Made by a program: the position numbers and the translations under genes. Below, in pieces: positions 8,646 to 18,203 of a stretch of 64,000 nt of DNA. Numbering within the stretch: position 1 is the first letter of the stretch; every line of letters starts with the position of its first letter. The notes below the pieces were generated by a model, which saw only the letters and a list, made by a program, of their open reading frames with translations, made no database searches and had not been told where the DNA came from. The stretch is from the NCBI GenBank assembly GCA_029571215.1, contig JAKPTE010000017.1:1-64000 (forward strand), read 5' to 3'. This DNA is from Bacteroidota bacterium (GTDB taxonomy: Bacteria; Bacteroidota; Bacteroidia; Bacteroidales; JAAYUG01).

Positions 8646-9731
8646 TTATTGTTCTATTTGCAGCTCTACACGGTATATGTCGGGACTCGTGGTAATTGAC
8701 AGATTATGCCTTTCAGGAAACAGAATCTGAAGCCTTTTTCTCACGTTTTCCAGGCCGATTCCATTCAGATCGGACACATCAGTGTTCTGACGGCCGGGAA
8801 TTGAATTTTCGCATAAAAACACCACCTTGTTGCCAATAACCTGCAGATTTATCCTTATAAAAGAATTTTCCTGATAACTAACCCCGTGTTTAAAAGCGTT
8901 TTCGATAAAAGGAATAAACAGCAATGGGGGAAACGGTCTATCAGGATCAGGTTCAGGCAAATTGATTTCGAGTTGTACTTTTTTGCTCAGTCGGAGTTTC
9001 ATCAGGTCAATGTAGTTTCTCATGAAAGCGACCTCTTTTTTTAACGTTACATCCTCCTGCTCCGATTCGTATAGGAAATACCGCATCAGACCTGAAAGCC
9101 TGTGAACTGCATTCCTGGCTGCTTCTGTATCGATTTCAATGAGCGAATAGATATTATTCATTGTGTTAAAGAAGAAATGAGGACTGATTTGGTTCTTCAG
9201 CATCACCAGTTCTGACTGCAGACGGTCTTTTTCAAGTTCCTTCCTGATTCTCTCGTTCGTACGGTAACGCTCAAGCAACCGGAGACCTGCACTGAATCCT
9301 ATAAAAAACAGGGCCGTAAAAAAATAGTTGACCACTCTAAACGGGTAATCAGGCCGTTTAGGGATGCCCTGGCTCTGCATAAATTCCTCAAATGCCTTGT
9401 GGAATTCCAGTTCCTTCTGAGTCCTGGGAAATAAACGTTCTCCTCCATAGTCAGTGGCAAAAAACAACAACATCATGAGCAGCACTATAAAAAGGACATA
9501 CAGATACCATTTTCCCCTAAACAGATATTTTTCCGTAAGCCAGAGGTAGCTTAAATAAAAAAGCACGGCATAACCAGCGACACCCAGATAGTGCCTTTTG
9601 AGAAAGGTAATATCAGCTGTGTTGGTAACCCAGCCAAGGTAAAGTGGCAGAATAATAAAAATCGTCCATGCTGCAACATGCAAAATGACAGGCAGGTATT
9701 TTTTCTCACCAGCGACCATGGTTTTATTCAT
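8646..9731 (-). CDS. LytS-type sensor histidine kinase (His_kinase family)
   Basis: A 361-residue membrane kinase with four hydrophobic segments (about 14-36, 50-66, 75-92 and 132-150) and no large extracellular domain. A short coiled coil leads to the His_kinase block, whose phospho-acceptor is H185 in ISPHFFFN. The ATP-binding part has PFIENAFKHG (274-283) and GIGLENVRKRL. This is the short LytS/YehU class that pairs with LytTR regulators. Its start overlaps the end of the ABC permease gene by 8 bp, so the two are probably translationally coupled. The small sensor region suggests it reads the membrane or its partner transporter, as BceS-type kinases do. That is inference. Confidence 0.93.
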   Translation of the reverse strand: MNKTMVAGEKKYLPVILHVAAWTIFIILPLYLGWVTNTADITFLKRHYLGVAGYAVLFYLSYLWLTEKYLFRGKWYLYVLFIVLLMMLLFFATDYGGERLFPRTQKELEFHKAFEEFMQSQGIPKRPDYPFRVVNYFFTALFFIGFSAGLRLLERYRTNERIRKELEKDRLQSELVMLKNQISPHFFFNTMNNIYSLIEIDTEAARNAVHRLSGLMRYFLYESEQEDVTLKKEVAFMRNYIDLMKLRLSKKVQLEINLPEPDPDRPFPPLLFIPFIENAFKHGVSYQENSFIRINLQVIGNKVVFLCENSIPGRQNTDVSDLNGIGLENVRKRLQILFPERHNLSITTSPDIYRVELQIEQ

Positions 9732-10944
9732 AACGTATTGCCTCTATCGGGTCAAGTTCAGCAGCCTTACGTGCAGGGTACCATCCGAAAAATACACCAA
9801 TAAATGTACACACAACAAACGAAAGTACCACCGACTGCGGCATTACCATAACCGGCCAGCCCATGATGGAGCTGATCAGTGCCGACGCTCCCATGCCAAA
9901 GATAATACCTATTATGCCACCGATAATACTAATTAAAACTGATTCAACAAGAAATTGCATCATAATGTCCCTGCTTCGGGCACCTACCGACATACGAAGA
10001 CCAATTTCTCTGGTACGTTCTGTTACCGAAACGAACATAATGTTCATGATACCGATTCCTCCAACCAAAAGAGAGATTCCGGCAATTGCCCCCAGGAGAG
10101 CGGTAAGCACATTACTGACTGAACTGAACGTGTTGACCAGTTCAGTCTGCGAACGTACCGTAAAATCATCCTCCTCACCAGCTTTAATTTTATGCTGTTC
10201 TCTTAAAGTTTGTTCGATTTCAGTTTGTGCTTTGGATCCAAGTTCTTCTGAGGCTGCAGAAGCGTATATAGCATTCAGCCAGGTGATGGCAAGGATGCGT
10301 TTCTGAACGGTGGTGTAGGGAGCCACAATGAGGTCATCCTGGTCTTGTCCGAAACCCGATTGTCCTTTTTCGGCCAGAACCCCAATCACCTTAAACGGTA
10401 TATTTTTAAAACGAATAACCGTTCCCACGGGATCCTGGTTGTTGGCAAACAGGTTGTCTTTTACAGTTTTACCAATCAGGCAGACTTTTGCCGAATTTTT
10501 AACCTCCCTCTCCGTAAAAATGCGCCCGGTTTCAATGGTAATCTTGCGGATGTCAAGGTATTGGGGTGTTACGCCATAAATGGTTGTGGGCCAGTTTTTG
10601 TTGCTGTAGATACTTTGGCCGGAGGTTCTGACTTCGGGTGAAACCATGGTAACATCGGGGCAATTCTTTTCGATTGCTTCCAGATCGGTCATTTTGAGCG
10701 ACTGCATGTTGGATGGGCCCATCTGAACGCCGCCACGGAACATGGAGCCGGGCATAACAAATATCATGTTGGTTCCCATGGAGGAAAGCTGTGTCTGGAT
10801 ACTTGCCTTGGAACCCTGTCCGATAGCCAGCATGGCAATGACAGAAGCCACACCGATAAGAATACCCAACATGGTCAGAAAAGTTCTGGTCTTGTTCCTT
10901 TTCAATGCCCGTATTGCAATACGCATTAGATTTATATAGTTCAT
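9724..10944 (-). CDS. MacB-type ABC transporter permease
   Basis: A 406-residue permease of the MacB/FtsX class. One TM (about 23-42) follows the typical N-terminal block NKTRTFLTMLGILIGVASV, then comes a large periplasmic domain (about 45-275), then three TMs and the conserved tail YPARKAAELDPIEAIRYE. Such proteins do not carry substrate through the membrane. They use ATP hydrolysis to drive periplasmic cargo into a TolC channel. The frame is open 20 codons further upstream, but the ATG at 10944 matches the family start. It is separated from its ATPase gene by a 230-bp gap holding a hairpin, and it overlaps the kinase gene by 8 bp. Confidence 0.92.
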   Translation of the reverse strand: MNYINLMRIAIRALKRNKTRTFLTMLGILIGVASVIAMLAIGQGSKASIQTQLSSMGTNMIFVMPGSMFRGGVQMGPSNMQSLKMTDLEAIEKNCPDVTMVSPEVRTSGQSIYSNKNWPTTIYGVTPQYLDIRKITIETGRIFTEREVKNSAKVCLIGKTVKDNLFANNQDPVGTVIRFKNIPFKVIGVLAEKGQSGFGQDQDDLIVAPYTTVQKRILAITWLNAIYASAASEELGSKAQTEIEQTLREQHKIKAGEEDDFTVRSQTELVNTFSSVSNVLTALLGAIAGISLLVGGIGIMNIMFVSVTERTREIGLRMSVGARSRDIMMQFLVESVLISIIGGIIGIIFGMGASALISSIMGWPVMVMPQSVVLSFVVCTFIGVFFGWYPARKAAELDPIEAIRYE

Positions 10945-11013
10945 AACTGGTAATTTTGCCGTTTTGGTATCAAATCTGATCGCTTTTCTCTGTTCGCCGT
11001 TCACCGTGTTGAA

Positions 11014-11048
11014 GGTATGGGATCAGGGCATGCATTATCCCCCATACC
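11014..11048 (-). other. Hairpin inside the efflux operon
   Basis: GGTATGGG at 11014-11021 is the exact reverse complement of CCCATACC at 11041-11048, leaving a 19-nt loop that contains the palindrome GCATGC. It sits in the unusually long 230-bp gap between the ATPase and permease genes of an otherwise tight operon. No U-run follows the stem on the minus strand, so it is not a standard terminator. It could be an RNA processing or stability site, or a site that sets the ratio of ATPase to permease. The rest of the gap (10945-11174) shows no gene. Confidence 0.45.
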
Positions 11049-11174
11049 AACATATTCACAGATTTGTTAAGTACTAATTCTGAGGGAAATCCGAAAAAAC
11101 TGTAACAATAAGTCTTAACTGGATTCATTGATGCCTTTCGTTTCTAAGATTTACTATATCCAGACGAGGTTTCA

Positions 11175-11930
11175 TCAGAGCGCATCATGGTTATTGAGCA
11201 CGGGTATTGTTTTGAGAGCTTCGCGCGCATCCACAACGCTTGCCGTTCTCTCTTCGCTACGGATCAAACCGTCACGAAACACAATACGACGGCTGGTAAA
11301 GTTGGCAATATCCGGTTCGTGGGTCACAAAGACTATTGTTTTGCCCTGCCGGTTCAGGTCCTGAAAGAGAGCCATAATTTCAAATGATGTGCGTGTATCC
11401 AGATTTCCCGTAGCTTCGTCGGCCAGGATGAGTATGGGATTATTGACGAGAGCCCTTGCAATGGCAACCCTTTGCTGCTGCCCACCCGAAAGCTGACTGG
11501 GCATATGATCCATCCTGTCTGCCAGACCTACTGCTTCCAGAGCAGCGATGGCCATTTTCTTCCGATCTTTTGAATGAAGGGAAGCATTGTACATCAAAGG
11601 AAGTTCAACGTTTTCAAGGGCTGTTGTCCGGGGCAAAAGATTGTATGCCTGAAAAACAAAGCCAAGCTTTCGGTTTCGTATTCCGGCCAATTGATTCCTG
11701 TTCATGGAAGCTACGCTTGTCCCGTCAAGATAATACTCGCCGGATGTAGGCGTATCAAGACATCCCAGAATATTTAACATGGTGGATTTTCCGGAACCAC
11801 TGGCACCCATGATAGCAACGAACTCCCCTTCTTCAATTTCCAGATTGATGCCGCGAAGCGCATGGACAACCACTTCTCCTACGTGGTAATCTTTTCGCAC
11901 CTGCTTAACCTCTATAATTTTCTTTCCCAT
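11175..11930 (-). CDS. MacB/LolD-type ABC transporter ATP-binding protein
   Basis: A 251-residue ATPase that powers the permease encoded next in the operon. Walker A is GASGSGKST (42-50), the Q-loop Gln is Q94, the signature LSGGQ is at 147-151, Walker B ends ILADE at 168-172, and the switch His is H204. Together with [20 protein letters not shown] this places it in the MacB/LolD/FtsE class. About 25 residues past the usual family end ([15 protein letters not shown]) form a tail with no known motif. It starts 11 bp after the adaptor gene ends, so the two are clearly co-transcribed. Confidence 0.94.
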   Translation of the reverse strand: MGKKIIEVKQVRKDYHVGEVVVHALRGINLEIEEGEFVAIMGASGSGKSTMLNILGCLDTPTSGEYYLDGTSVASMNRNQLAGIRNRKLGFVFQAYNLLPRTTALENVELPLMYNASLHSKDRKKMAIAALEAVGLADRMDHMPSQLSGGQQQRVAIARALVNNPILILADEATGNLDTRTSFEIMALFQDLNRQGKTIVFVTHEPDIANFTSRRIVFRDGLIRSEERTASVVDAREALKTIPVLNNHDAL

Positions 11931-11941
11931 AAACGTACATT

Positions 11942-13213
11942 TTATCGCCGGCGAGGAGGAGTAGGCATAAACGGACTTCTCGCCTGATTATTGCTGACCG
12001 AAAATCGCTTTATCCCGCTGTTTTCTGCTATGATTACCGTATCTCCTTCTCTCAGGCCATTGAGTATCTCTACGTGGATATCATCATCAATTCCGGTTTG
12101 TACAGGCCGGGGTTCGATTTTCTGACCTTCTTTCAGCCAGACCATTCGGGGAGGCTTTGATCCGGAAGAATCAGCCGAAATTCCGGCAGGGGAATGAACG
12201 CCTGTTTTCGTTGAAGCCGGTATTTTCATAGCCTGTGTATCAAATGATTCCCCTGCACCTCGTGCACCTGGTGAAGCAACATTGTTTTTAGGAAGTGCGG
12301 ACGGAGTGAATTGCAGAGCCTTTGCCGGCACCAGCAGAGCATTGTGCGCTTCACCGGTAATGATGGTAATGCTGGCTGTCATGCCCGGCATCAGTTTAAG
12401 GTCCGGATTAGGTGCCTTGATGACTACCGTATAGGTCACAACATTGTTGGTTGTCACAGGCTGAAGTCTCACTTCGGTAACTTTCCCGGAAAACTGCAGA
12501 TCAGGAAAGGCATCTACGGTAAATGTCACCCTGTCACCGTCTTTAACCTGGCCTATATCCGCTTCATCCACATTCGCCTCAACCTGCATTTGTGTGAGGT
12601 CATTGGCAATGGTAAACAGAGTAGGTGTATTAAACCCCGCAGCCACCGTCTGGCCTTCACTAACAGCCCTGTTGAGCACAACCCCGTCAATGGGAGAATA
12701 TATAGTGGCATAACTCAGATTGATTCTGGCCCTTTCATACTGGCTTTCAGCCGACTTTACGTTTGCCTTTGCCATATTGTAATTGTACAGGGCCTGATCA
12801 TAATCGGTTTGTGCCACCAGATTTTTATCGTACAAAGGTTTGATACGGTTGTAATTGGCTTCCTGAAAAAGCAACTGGGCCTTTGCATTTTCGAGAGCGG
12901 CTTCGGTTTCGGAAAGAGTGGCCAGCAAAGGGGTTTTATCCATTTCAGCCAGCAACTGACCCTTTTTAACCCGTGAATTAAAATCAGCATGCAATCGTTT
13001 TATCACCCCTGAAACCTGGGTGCCGACATTTACCGTAATAATAGCACTGAGCGTTCCTGTTGCCGTGACAGTATTCTGTATATCACCCCTTTTGACGACA
13101 GCTGTTTCATAGGATATTACCGGCTGTACCGTTTTCTTTTTTCCGGCTAAAATAAAAACTACCAGTATAACTACCAGAATGGCAAGACCGAACAGTATTA
13201 TCCGTTTTTTCAT
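11942..13213 (-). CDS. MacA/HlyD-type periplasmic adaptor subunit
   Basis: A 423-residue membrane fusion protein that bridges the inner-membrane ABC permease and the TolC channel. An N-terminal membrane anchor (about 5-24) is followed by the first barrel-sandwich half ([23 protein letters not shown]), a helical hairpin of about 90 residues that reaches the channel, the second half ([18 protein letters not shown]), a beta-barrel and a membrane-proximal domain. The last is interrupted by a Pro/Ser/Gly-rich insert at about 305-365. The C-terminus ends in PTPPRRR, a proline/arginine tail unusual for the family. It lies between the tolC-like and ATPase genes. Confidence 0.93.
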   Translation of the reverse strand: MKKRIILFGLAILVVILVVFILAGKKKTVQPVISYETAVVKRGDIQNTVTATGTLSAIITVNVGTQVSGVIKRLHADFNSRVKKGQLLAEMDKTPLLATLSETEAALENAKAQLLFQEANYNRIKPLYDKNLVAQTDYDQALYNYNMAKANVKSAESQYERARINLSYATIYSPIDGVVLNRAVSEGQTVAAGFNTPTLFTIANDLTQMQVEANVDEADIGQVKDGDRVTFTVDAFPDLQFSGKVTEVRLQPVTTNNVVTYTVVIKAPNPDLKLMPGMTASITIITGEAHNALLVPAKALQFTPSALPKNNVASPGARGAGESFDTQAMKIPASTKTGVHSPAGISADSSGSKPPRMVWLKEGQKIEPRPVQTGIDDDIHVEILNGLREGDTVIIAENSGIKRFSVSNNQARSPFMPTPPRRR

Positions 13214-13240
13214 TTCCGTTTAATTTTGTTAATCTAAATT

Positions 13241-14563
13241 TCACAAGGCTAGTGATTTACCCATATAAAAATCAAGCACTTTTTGACTGAAAAGAAGGTT
13301 GTATTTGGCCTGAAGAAGTTTGCTTTCGGCAAGGATCAGGTTGGTTTTCTGCACAAGAAAATCAACCGAATTAATGATGCCCTGATTGAACTTTTCTTCG
13401 GCTACCCGGTATGATTCCATAGCTGCATTATATCCTTCAATGCCGGCCTCATATTCATTCCGGGCTGAAGTAACATCGGCACAGGCCTGTTCAATATTTT
13501 TGCGAAGCTGGTTCATCGTGTTCAGTTCATCGAGTGTTGCACTTTCAACGCCTATTTGGGCCGACTCAATACGCGATTTAACTTCCCTTTTCTGATAAAT
13601 CGGGATCGACAAACTCAGACCAAGGGAAGGACTTATTTTCTGATCCAGTTGTTTTGAATAATTTAGCCCGGTTAATGCGCTGGAATATCCCGTACCTACG
13701 CCGGCATTCAATGAAAGCGAAGGGAACAGGCTTCCTCTGGCAATAGATACTTCCAATGCTGCAGATTCTTTACGCAGTTTTGCCGCCTGAATCTGCGGTT
13801 TGATAGAAAGAGCGAGGCGAAAAACCGAATCAGCATCGGGATAGTTTGCCGCGTTGATCAGGCTGTCAACTTCGGGATACACAATATTAAACGAGTCGTT
13901 AACCGGTATTTCCATTAACTGCATGAGGTTTACACGGGCTAGTGTAAGCTGGGTGAGTGCAGAAGCAAGGTTTTGTTTTTCCGATGCGAGCTGGGATTTT
14001 ACCTGAAGGTAATCCGACAGGGCAATGGATCGCAGTGTCAGTCGTTCTTCGGCCAGTTGAAGCTGTGTTTGTGTGGCTTCAACCTGATTTCCGGCATTCC
14101 GTACCTGTTCGTTGGCAAACAATACCTGAAGATAGGCATCCATAACACTCAGGCTCACTGATTCTCTCTGCGTTTCCGCATCATATTCACCTGCCTGCCT
14201 GCTGATTGTTGCCTGGCGTATGCTGTTGGTTACCCTGAACCCGCTGAAAAGAGCAACACCTGCATTTAGCGAGTAATTGGCCGTGTTCAGGGAAGAAAAA
14301 TCCGAACTGTTTTCCTTTTTGCTCCAGGCAAAATTCTGGCTTACAGATGCATTTACAGCAGGAAAACGCTGGGCAAGTGCCAGCTTTTCATTGACAACCT
14401 GATTCCGGACATTGAGATCCGACTGCCGTACCTGAATGTTTTGTTTCAGGGCATATTCAATACATTCCTGCAATGTCCATGGTTTATCCTTCTGGGCCAT
14501 TGCCTCCTGAGCGGAGATGACCGGGATAAGAAGAAGAATGATAAGAATTCTAAAACGTGTCAT
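13241..14563 (-). CDS. TolC-family outer-membrane efflux channel
   Basis: A 440-residue outer-membrane channel protein with a signal peptide ending near residue 23 (EAMAQ-K). The mature start TLQECIEYALKQNIQVRQSDLNVRNQ is the standard opening of the first OEP repeat. The second repeat begins near SIKPQIQAAKLRKESAALEVSIARG. Long helices rich in Gln, Ala, Asn and Glu match the trimeric alpha-barrel. It is the first gene of the six-gene efflux and sensor operon and would be its promoter-proximal gene. The 244 bp upstream (14564-14807) hold no gene and no exact TAnnTTTG box in the minus direction. Confidence 0.93.
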   Translation of the reverse strand: MTRFRILIILLLIPVISAQEAMAQKDKPWTLQECIEYALKQNIQVRQSDLNVRNQVVNEKLALAQRFPAVNASVSQNFAWSKKENSSDFSSLNTANYSLNAGVALFSGFRVTNSIRQATISRQAGEYDAETQRESVSLSVMDAYLQVLFANEQVRNAGNQVEATQTQLQLAEERLTLRSIALSDYLQVKSQLASEKQNLASALTQLTLARVNLMQLMEIPVNDSFNIVYPEVDSLINAANYPDADSVFRLALSIKPQIQAAKLRKESAALEVSIARGSLFPSLSLNAGVGTGYSSALTGLNYSKQLDQKISPSLGLSLSIPIYQKREVKSRIESAQIGVESATLDELNTMNQLRKNIEQACADVTSARNEYEAGIEGYNAAMESYRVAEEKFNQGIINSVDFLVQKTNLILAESKLLQAKYNLLFSQKVLDFYMGKSLAL

Positions 14564-14807
14564 TTCTCAATTTTGACACCTAAAGTAAAGCACGTATACT
14601 CCTGATTTACAATAAAACAGACAAACCGGTACTATTTACCGACAAAGATGTTTATTTCAGGAGCCAAACGACAGAAACCATGAATGAATAGAAAAATGGA
14701 GACAATTCAGATGAGAACATTTCAAGCCCTGACAGGAACCACTTATGTTAAACACGATGGTTGGGTCAACCGGTCGAGAAGCCAATCCAGCATTGGTTAA
14801 GCCATTG

Positions 14808-15572
14808 TTACCATCCTGGCAGGAAGTTCAGGCCAAAGGTGCCGAATTTTACGTCGCCGCGCTGAAAAGGAATGGCATAATAAGGTTCGAGAACAAGGTA
14901 TCCAAAGAGGTTGATGCGCAGGGACAAACCGGCACTGGTAACCAGTTTGCGCGTAAAAGGTTCAGTAATCCCGGTAAAGTAATCCACCCGGGTATCTTCC
15001 AGCACAGGTCCATTGGTAAAATGCAGCCGGGCCCCGCTGTTCCACGCAACGCCGGCATCAAAGAACAAAGCAGCCTCTGTGAAGAGAAATTTGGATTTGA
15101 TAAGTGCCAGTTGTTCTATACCGGTTGTAGGCACACGGAATTCAAAATTGAACAGTGCCATGCGCGATCCGAGCAGATTTTCAATTCCCATGGAATTTGA
15201 TCCCGGTACATAATTCGTAAAGACAGCATTATCATACCCCCTGATATACCAAGGATATCCAAGATAGAGCGATGAATAGAGCATATTTTCGGCATCTTTG
15301 CCATAGCGGCCATAATGGTACAACCGGAAGCTGAAATTGACCGGTTTAATAAAGAAATACTTCCGGAAATCAAGCAACCCGGTATAAAAGTTATAGGAGC
15401 CAAAGTACTTTTCTCCGCCTACCCGCATCCGGTATCCCCTCAGAGGTGAGGTCATTCCGAAATAAGAATTATCGCCCACGTAGGCAAGGTCAACCTCCTG
15501 AATATTAAAACCTTTGGGTACCGGCTGGTTTCGTTGGACACTTTCGCCGAAATAGTTCATGGGATAACCCAT
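14808..15572 (-). CDS. Omp85-type barrel, C-terminal fragment split off by a frameshift
   Basis: This frame carries the rest of the beta-barrel started by the gene at 15557-17944. From its first Met it reads 254 residues, but the frame is open further upstream through a tyrosine-rich strand (WYYYRLDIYNTYY) that continues the barrel directly. It has the loop motif IRGY at 110-113 of the fragment followed by LFNFEFRVP, the FFDAGVAW strand, and a final strand ending FLPGW. These are marks of the Omp85/D15 barrel with its C-terminal aromatic signal. It has no signal peptide, so it cannot work alone. With one base restored near 15628 the whole gene would encode 1045 residues. Confidence 0.8.
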   Translation of the reverse strand: MGYPMNYFGESVQRNQPVPKGFNIQEVDLAYVGDNSYFGMTSPLRGYRMRVGGEKYFGSYNFYTGLLDFRKYFFIKPVNFSFRLYHYGRYGKDAENMLYSSLYLGYPWYIRGYDNAVFTNYVPGSNSMGIENLLGSRMALFNFEFRVPTTGIEQLALIKSKFLFTEAALFFDAGVAWNSGARLHFTNGPVLEDTRVDYFTGITEPFTRKLVTSAGLSLRINLFGYLVLEPYYAIPFQRGDVKFGTFGLNFLPGW

Positions 15573-17944
15573 GTAATCAGTGTAGTAAGTATTATAGATA
15601 TCGAGGCGGTAATAGTACCAGCCAACGAAGCTCCTGCTTCAATACGACGGGTCTGGGAGAAAGGATAATAGGCAAAAAGCGAAATCTGGTCTTCAAAAAG
15701 TCGGTAATAATAAAGGGAATACTTGATCAGGGGAAGCAGCATGGTGTCTTCCTGAGTTATATACCTTGCCGTATCGAAAGCAGCACCCATGCTTCCAAAG
15801 CGATACGGAATATGCGACACCGATGCGCCCCAGTTGATCCTTCTTTCCTGATTAATATAGGCAAACTGTCCTCCGAAATCATAAATTTCGCCATTCAAAC
15901 CGAGAGCGGCATACAACTGGTTTTCTCCGGTGATATCGCTGAAAAGGGTTTCCACACTTCCTGCGACACCGGTTCCATAGCGGCTGGTTGCAACGCCCAC
16001 TCCTCCGGAATTACCGATATAGTCGAGTTTGAATTTCCTGCGGAAGGGAACATATTTGAATTTGTCAGCAGGTATATCAGAGACAAATTTTTCGGTGTTG
16101 AGGTCCCGATCAACGATGTTTACGCCGAAACGCTGGACGGGAGGCAGAGTCCCTGCAGTTTTATCCACATTGTCAGGCTGAATCTCCACGGCTTTGAATT
16201 GGTCTGGCCTGGCAGAGAATACCGTGTAATCACCTTTCTGATAATAGGTGTATGCTACGATGCCGGTAGCCGGAGAAACACTGAGAGCCGGAGAAAACAT
16301 GGTGATGCCGGAAATGCCGGTAAAGAAATTAGTCAAACGGAATACTTTTGCCGTTTCAAAATCATAACGGTAAAGATTTCGCATCCCATCCCTGTCGGAG
16401 AGAAAGTAGAGCGATTTTCCGTCGGCTGAAAAAACGGGATTCATATTGTTTGCACCCGGGAAAACATTCAGGGTCTTAATTTCCCTGGTTTCTCTGTCAT
16501 AAAAGGCTATGTTGTATACTGAGCGAAAATGAAACTGTGGCTGACCTTCTGCGGGCATGTCGGTTGTAAAGGCAATTCTCCGTCCGTCGGGTGACCAGGC
16601 CGGTTGCATATTGGCCCAGGCATCATCGGTTATTTGTTCGGCCCGCTTATGACGAAGGTTATAGATCCACAAATCGGATTTACCTTCCTTCAGTCCCGTA
16701 ACTACAATTTCTTCCCCGTTGGGTGACCATGCAGGGTTGGAAAAAGATTCGAGACCAGGAATGATCAGTTCACCTCGTTTTCTACCGGAAGGCACATCGA
16801 GAATCAATAAGCGGTTATATCCTTCCTTAAATATGACGAAGGCAAACTGCTTGCTGTCAGGGGACCATGTGCCGGAGGATTCGATAAAGTGGATTTGATC
16901 GATATTTCCGCTGTTAACAGTGCTAAAAAGTTTCCTGACGCTTGTTCCGGTAGCGGCATCGGCAAGATACAGATCGTAGGTAAACACATCCTTTTCGGAA
17001 ACAAAGGCAATGTATTTTCCATCAGGACTCAGCATGGGCGCCAGGTTATTGCGACCTGCATTCACTTCTGAGAGCAGTTTTGTCCCTACGGGAGATTCAA
17101 TGCTGTCCGTAAGAAAACGCCTGTAATGAACATAGGTAGCACTTTTCCACATGTTACCCACGGTAACGGCTTTCTGCTTCAGGATGCTGTCGCAGGCAAT
17201 TTCCAGTCCGAATTTGGAAGTATAATCAAGCAGGGGAACAATCACTGAATCGCCCCACACCTTGCCGATAAATGCCCAAAATGCCTGCCCATAGCGGTAG
17301 GGAAAATATTTATTGGAACGGGTCAGATCGTCGAGGCTCGGAAAGTCGTTCTGCTGAACTGCATCCCGCATCCACATGGCTGTATTGGGATCTTCACTGC
17401 CTATACTGAAATACTCTGCCATCCCTTCAATCATCCACAGCGGAATGTTCCGCAGGTTGCGCATCCGGCTGTCTTCGCTGTGCAGAAGAAGATTATACTG
17501 AAAAGCATGCACCATTTCGTGCCCGATGATATGACTGGTCTGCCCCATGGACTCATTAAAGGGCATTACAATACGGTTTTTGAGACCTTCCGTAACACCG
17601 CCTGTTCCCATTCCTATGTCTCCTGAAATGGCAGTCGTTTGCTGGAAATCAGCCTGATTTGAATACAGAATGATGGGATTTCGGGTGGTAAATGTATCTT
17701 TAAACAGCTTAAGATGATGGTTGTACCAGTCTTCGGCCAACACCCCCACTTGCTTTACCAGTGAGTCATTCTTCATGTAATGATAGAATTCAAAATGCGG
17801 CGTCCGGTAAACCCTAAAACGAAAATTCTTATAATCGGGCTTGTTTCTTCCAAAATATTGCCCGCTGGCTGTCAAAGAAAAAAGAATCATTGCCAGAAAT
17901 ATCCCCAGGTATTTCCGCAAGCTAGGCAGCAGAGTATGGTTCAT
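15557..17944 (-). CDS. Gluzincin peptidase-like / TolB-propeller / Omp85-barrel fusion, N-terminal part (frameshifted)
   Basis: Encodes a signal peptide (to about residue 28), then a metallopeptidase-like domain with HEMVH at 142-146 and a downstream EGMAEY (173-178) that can supply the third zinc ligand. PD40/TolB-like propeller blades follow at about 335-620, each with a SPDGK- or SADGK-type turn. Barrel strands begin near 690. After GAS the frame drifts into a low-quality tail ending TWVIP and stops. A missing T near 15628 would restore the frame into the fragment at 14808-15572. The ATG at 17944 was chosen because it starts the signal peptide. An intact paralogue lies at 57634-60921. Confidence 0.82.
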   Translation of the reverse strand: MNHTLLPSLRKYLGIFLAMILFSLTASGQYFGRNKPDYKNFRFRVYRTPHFEFYHYMKNDSLVKQVGVLAEDWYNHHLKLFKDTFTTRNPIILYSNQADFQQTTAISGDIGMGTGGVTEGLKNRIVMPFNESMGQTSHIIGHEMVHAFQYNLLLHSEDSRMRNLRNIPLWMIEGMAEYFSIGSEDPNTAMWMRDAVQQNDFPSLDDLTRSNKYFPYRYGQAFWAFIGKVWGDSVIVPLLDYTSKFGLEIACDSILKQKAVTVGNMWKSATYVHYRRFLTDSIESPVGTKLLSEVNAGRNNLAPMLSPDGKYIAFVSEKDVFTYDLYLADAATGTSVRKLFSTVNSGNIDQIHFIESSGTWSPDSKQFAFVIFKEGYNRLLILDVPSGRKRGELIIPGLESFSNPAWSPNGEEIVVTGLKEGKSDLWIYNLRHKRAEQITDDAWANMQPAWSPDGRRIAFTTDMPAEGQPQFHFRSVYNIAFYDRETREIKTLNVFPGANNMNPVFSADGKSLYFLSDRDGMRNLYRYDFETAKVFRLTNFFTGISGITMFSPALSVSPATGIVAYTYYQKGDYTVFSARPDQFKAVEIQPDNVDKTAGTLPPVQRFGVNIVDRDLNTEKFVSDIPADKFKYVPFRRKFKLDYIGNSGGVGVATSRYGTGVAGSVETLFSDITGENQLYAALGLNGEIYDFGGQFAYINQERRINWGASVSHIPYRFGSMGAAFDTARYITQEDTMLLPLIKYSLYYYRLFEDQISLFAYYPFSQTRRIEAGASLAGTITASISIILTTLITWVIP

Positions 17945-17962
17945 ACGCAACTGTTTTCGGTG

Positions 17963-17991
17963 CAAAACTAAGCTAAACCGGTTAGAACAAA
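17963..17991 (-). promoter_or_regulatory. Candidate promoter for the peptidase/propeller/Omp85 gene
   Basis: On the minus strand a TTTG (17988-17991) is followed after 17 nt by TAGTTTTG (17963-17970), which fits the Bacteroidota -7 box TAnnTTTG. The spacer is two or three bases shorter than usual. Transcription would begin near 17957, a short distance before the ATG at 17944. Confidence 0.45.
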
Positions 17992-18203
17992 AAATATACC
18001 AAAGCCGGGATAAAAAATAATCAAAACAATTTGAATTAACGTTTTTTAACCTCATCTATCGGTGTTGGACCTTCTTTTTTTCAGAACACAGGTTTAAGGC
18101 TCATAAAAAGAAAAACAACCCTCATGATGAGAAAGCGAAAAAAAACCTCTCTTCTATTTGTGACTTTTCTGATAAAATATAACTTTCGAAAAAAATAAGG
18201 AAT

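Noticed and set aside
12311-12976. A 221-codon plus-strand frame
   Set aside because: It is antisense to the periplasmic adaptor gene, which has all expected domains.
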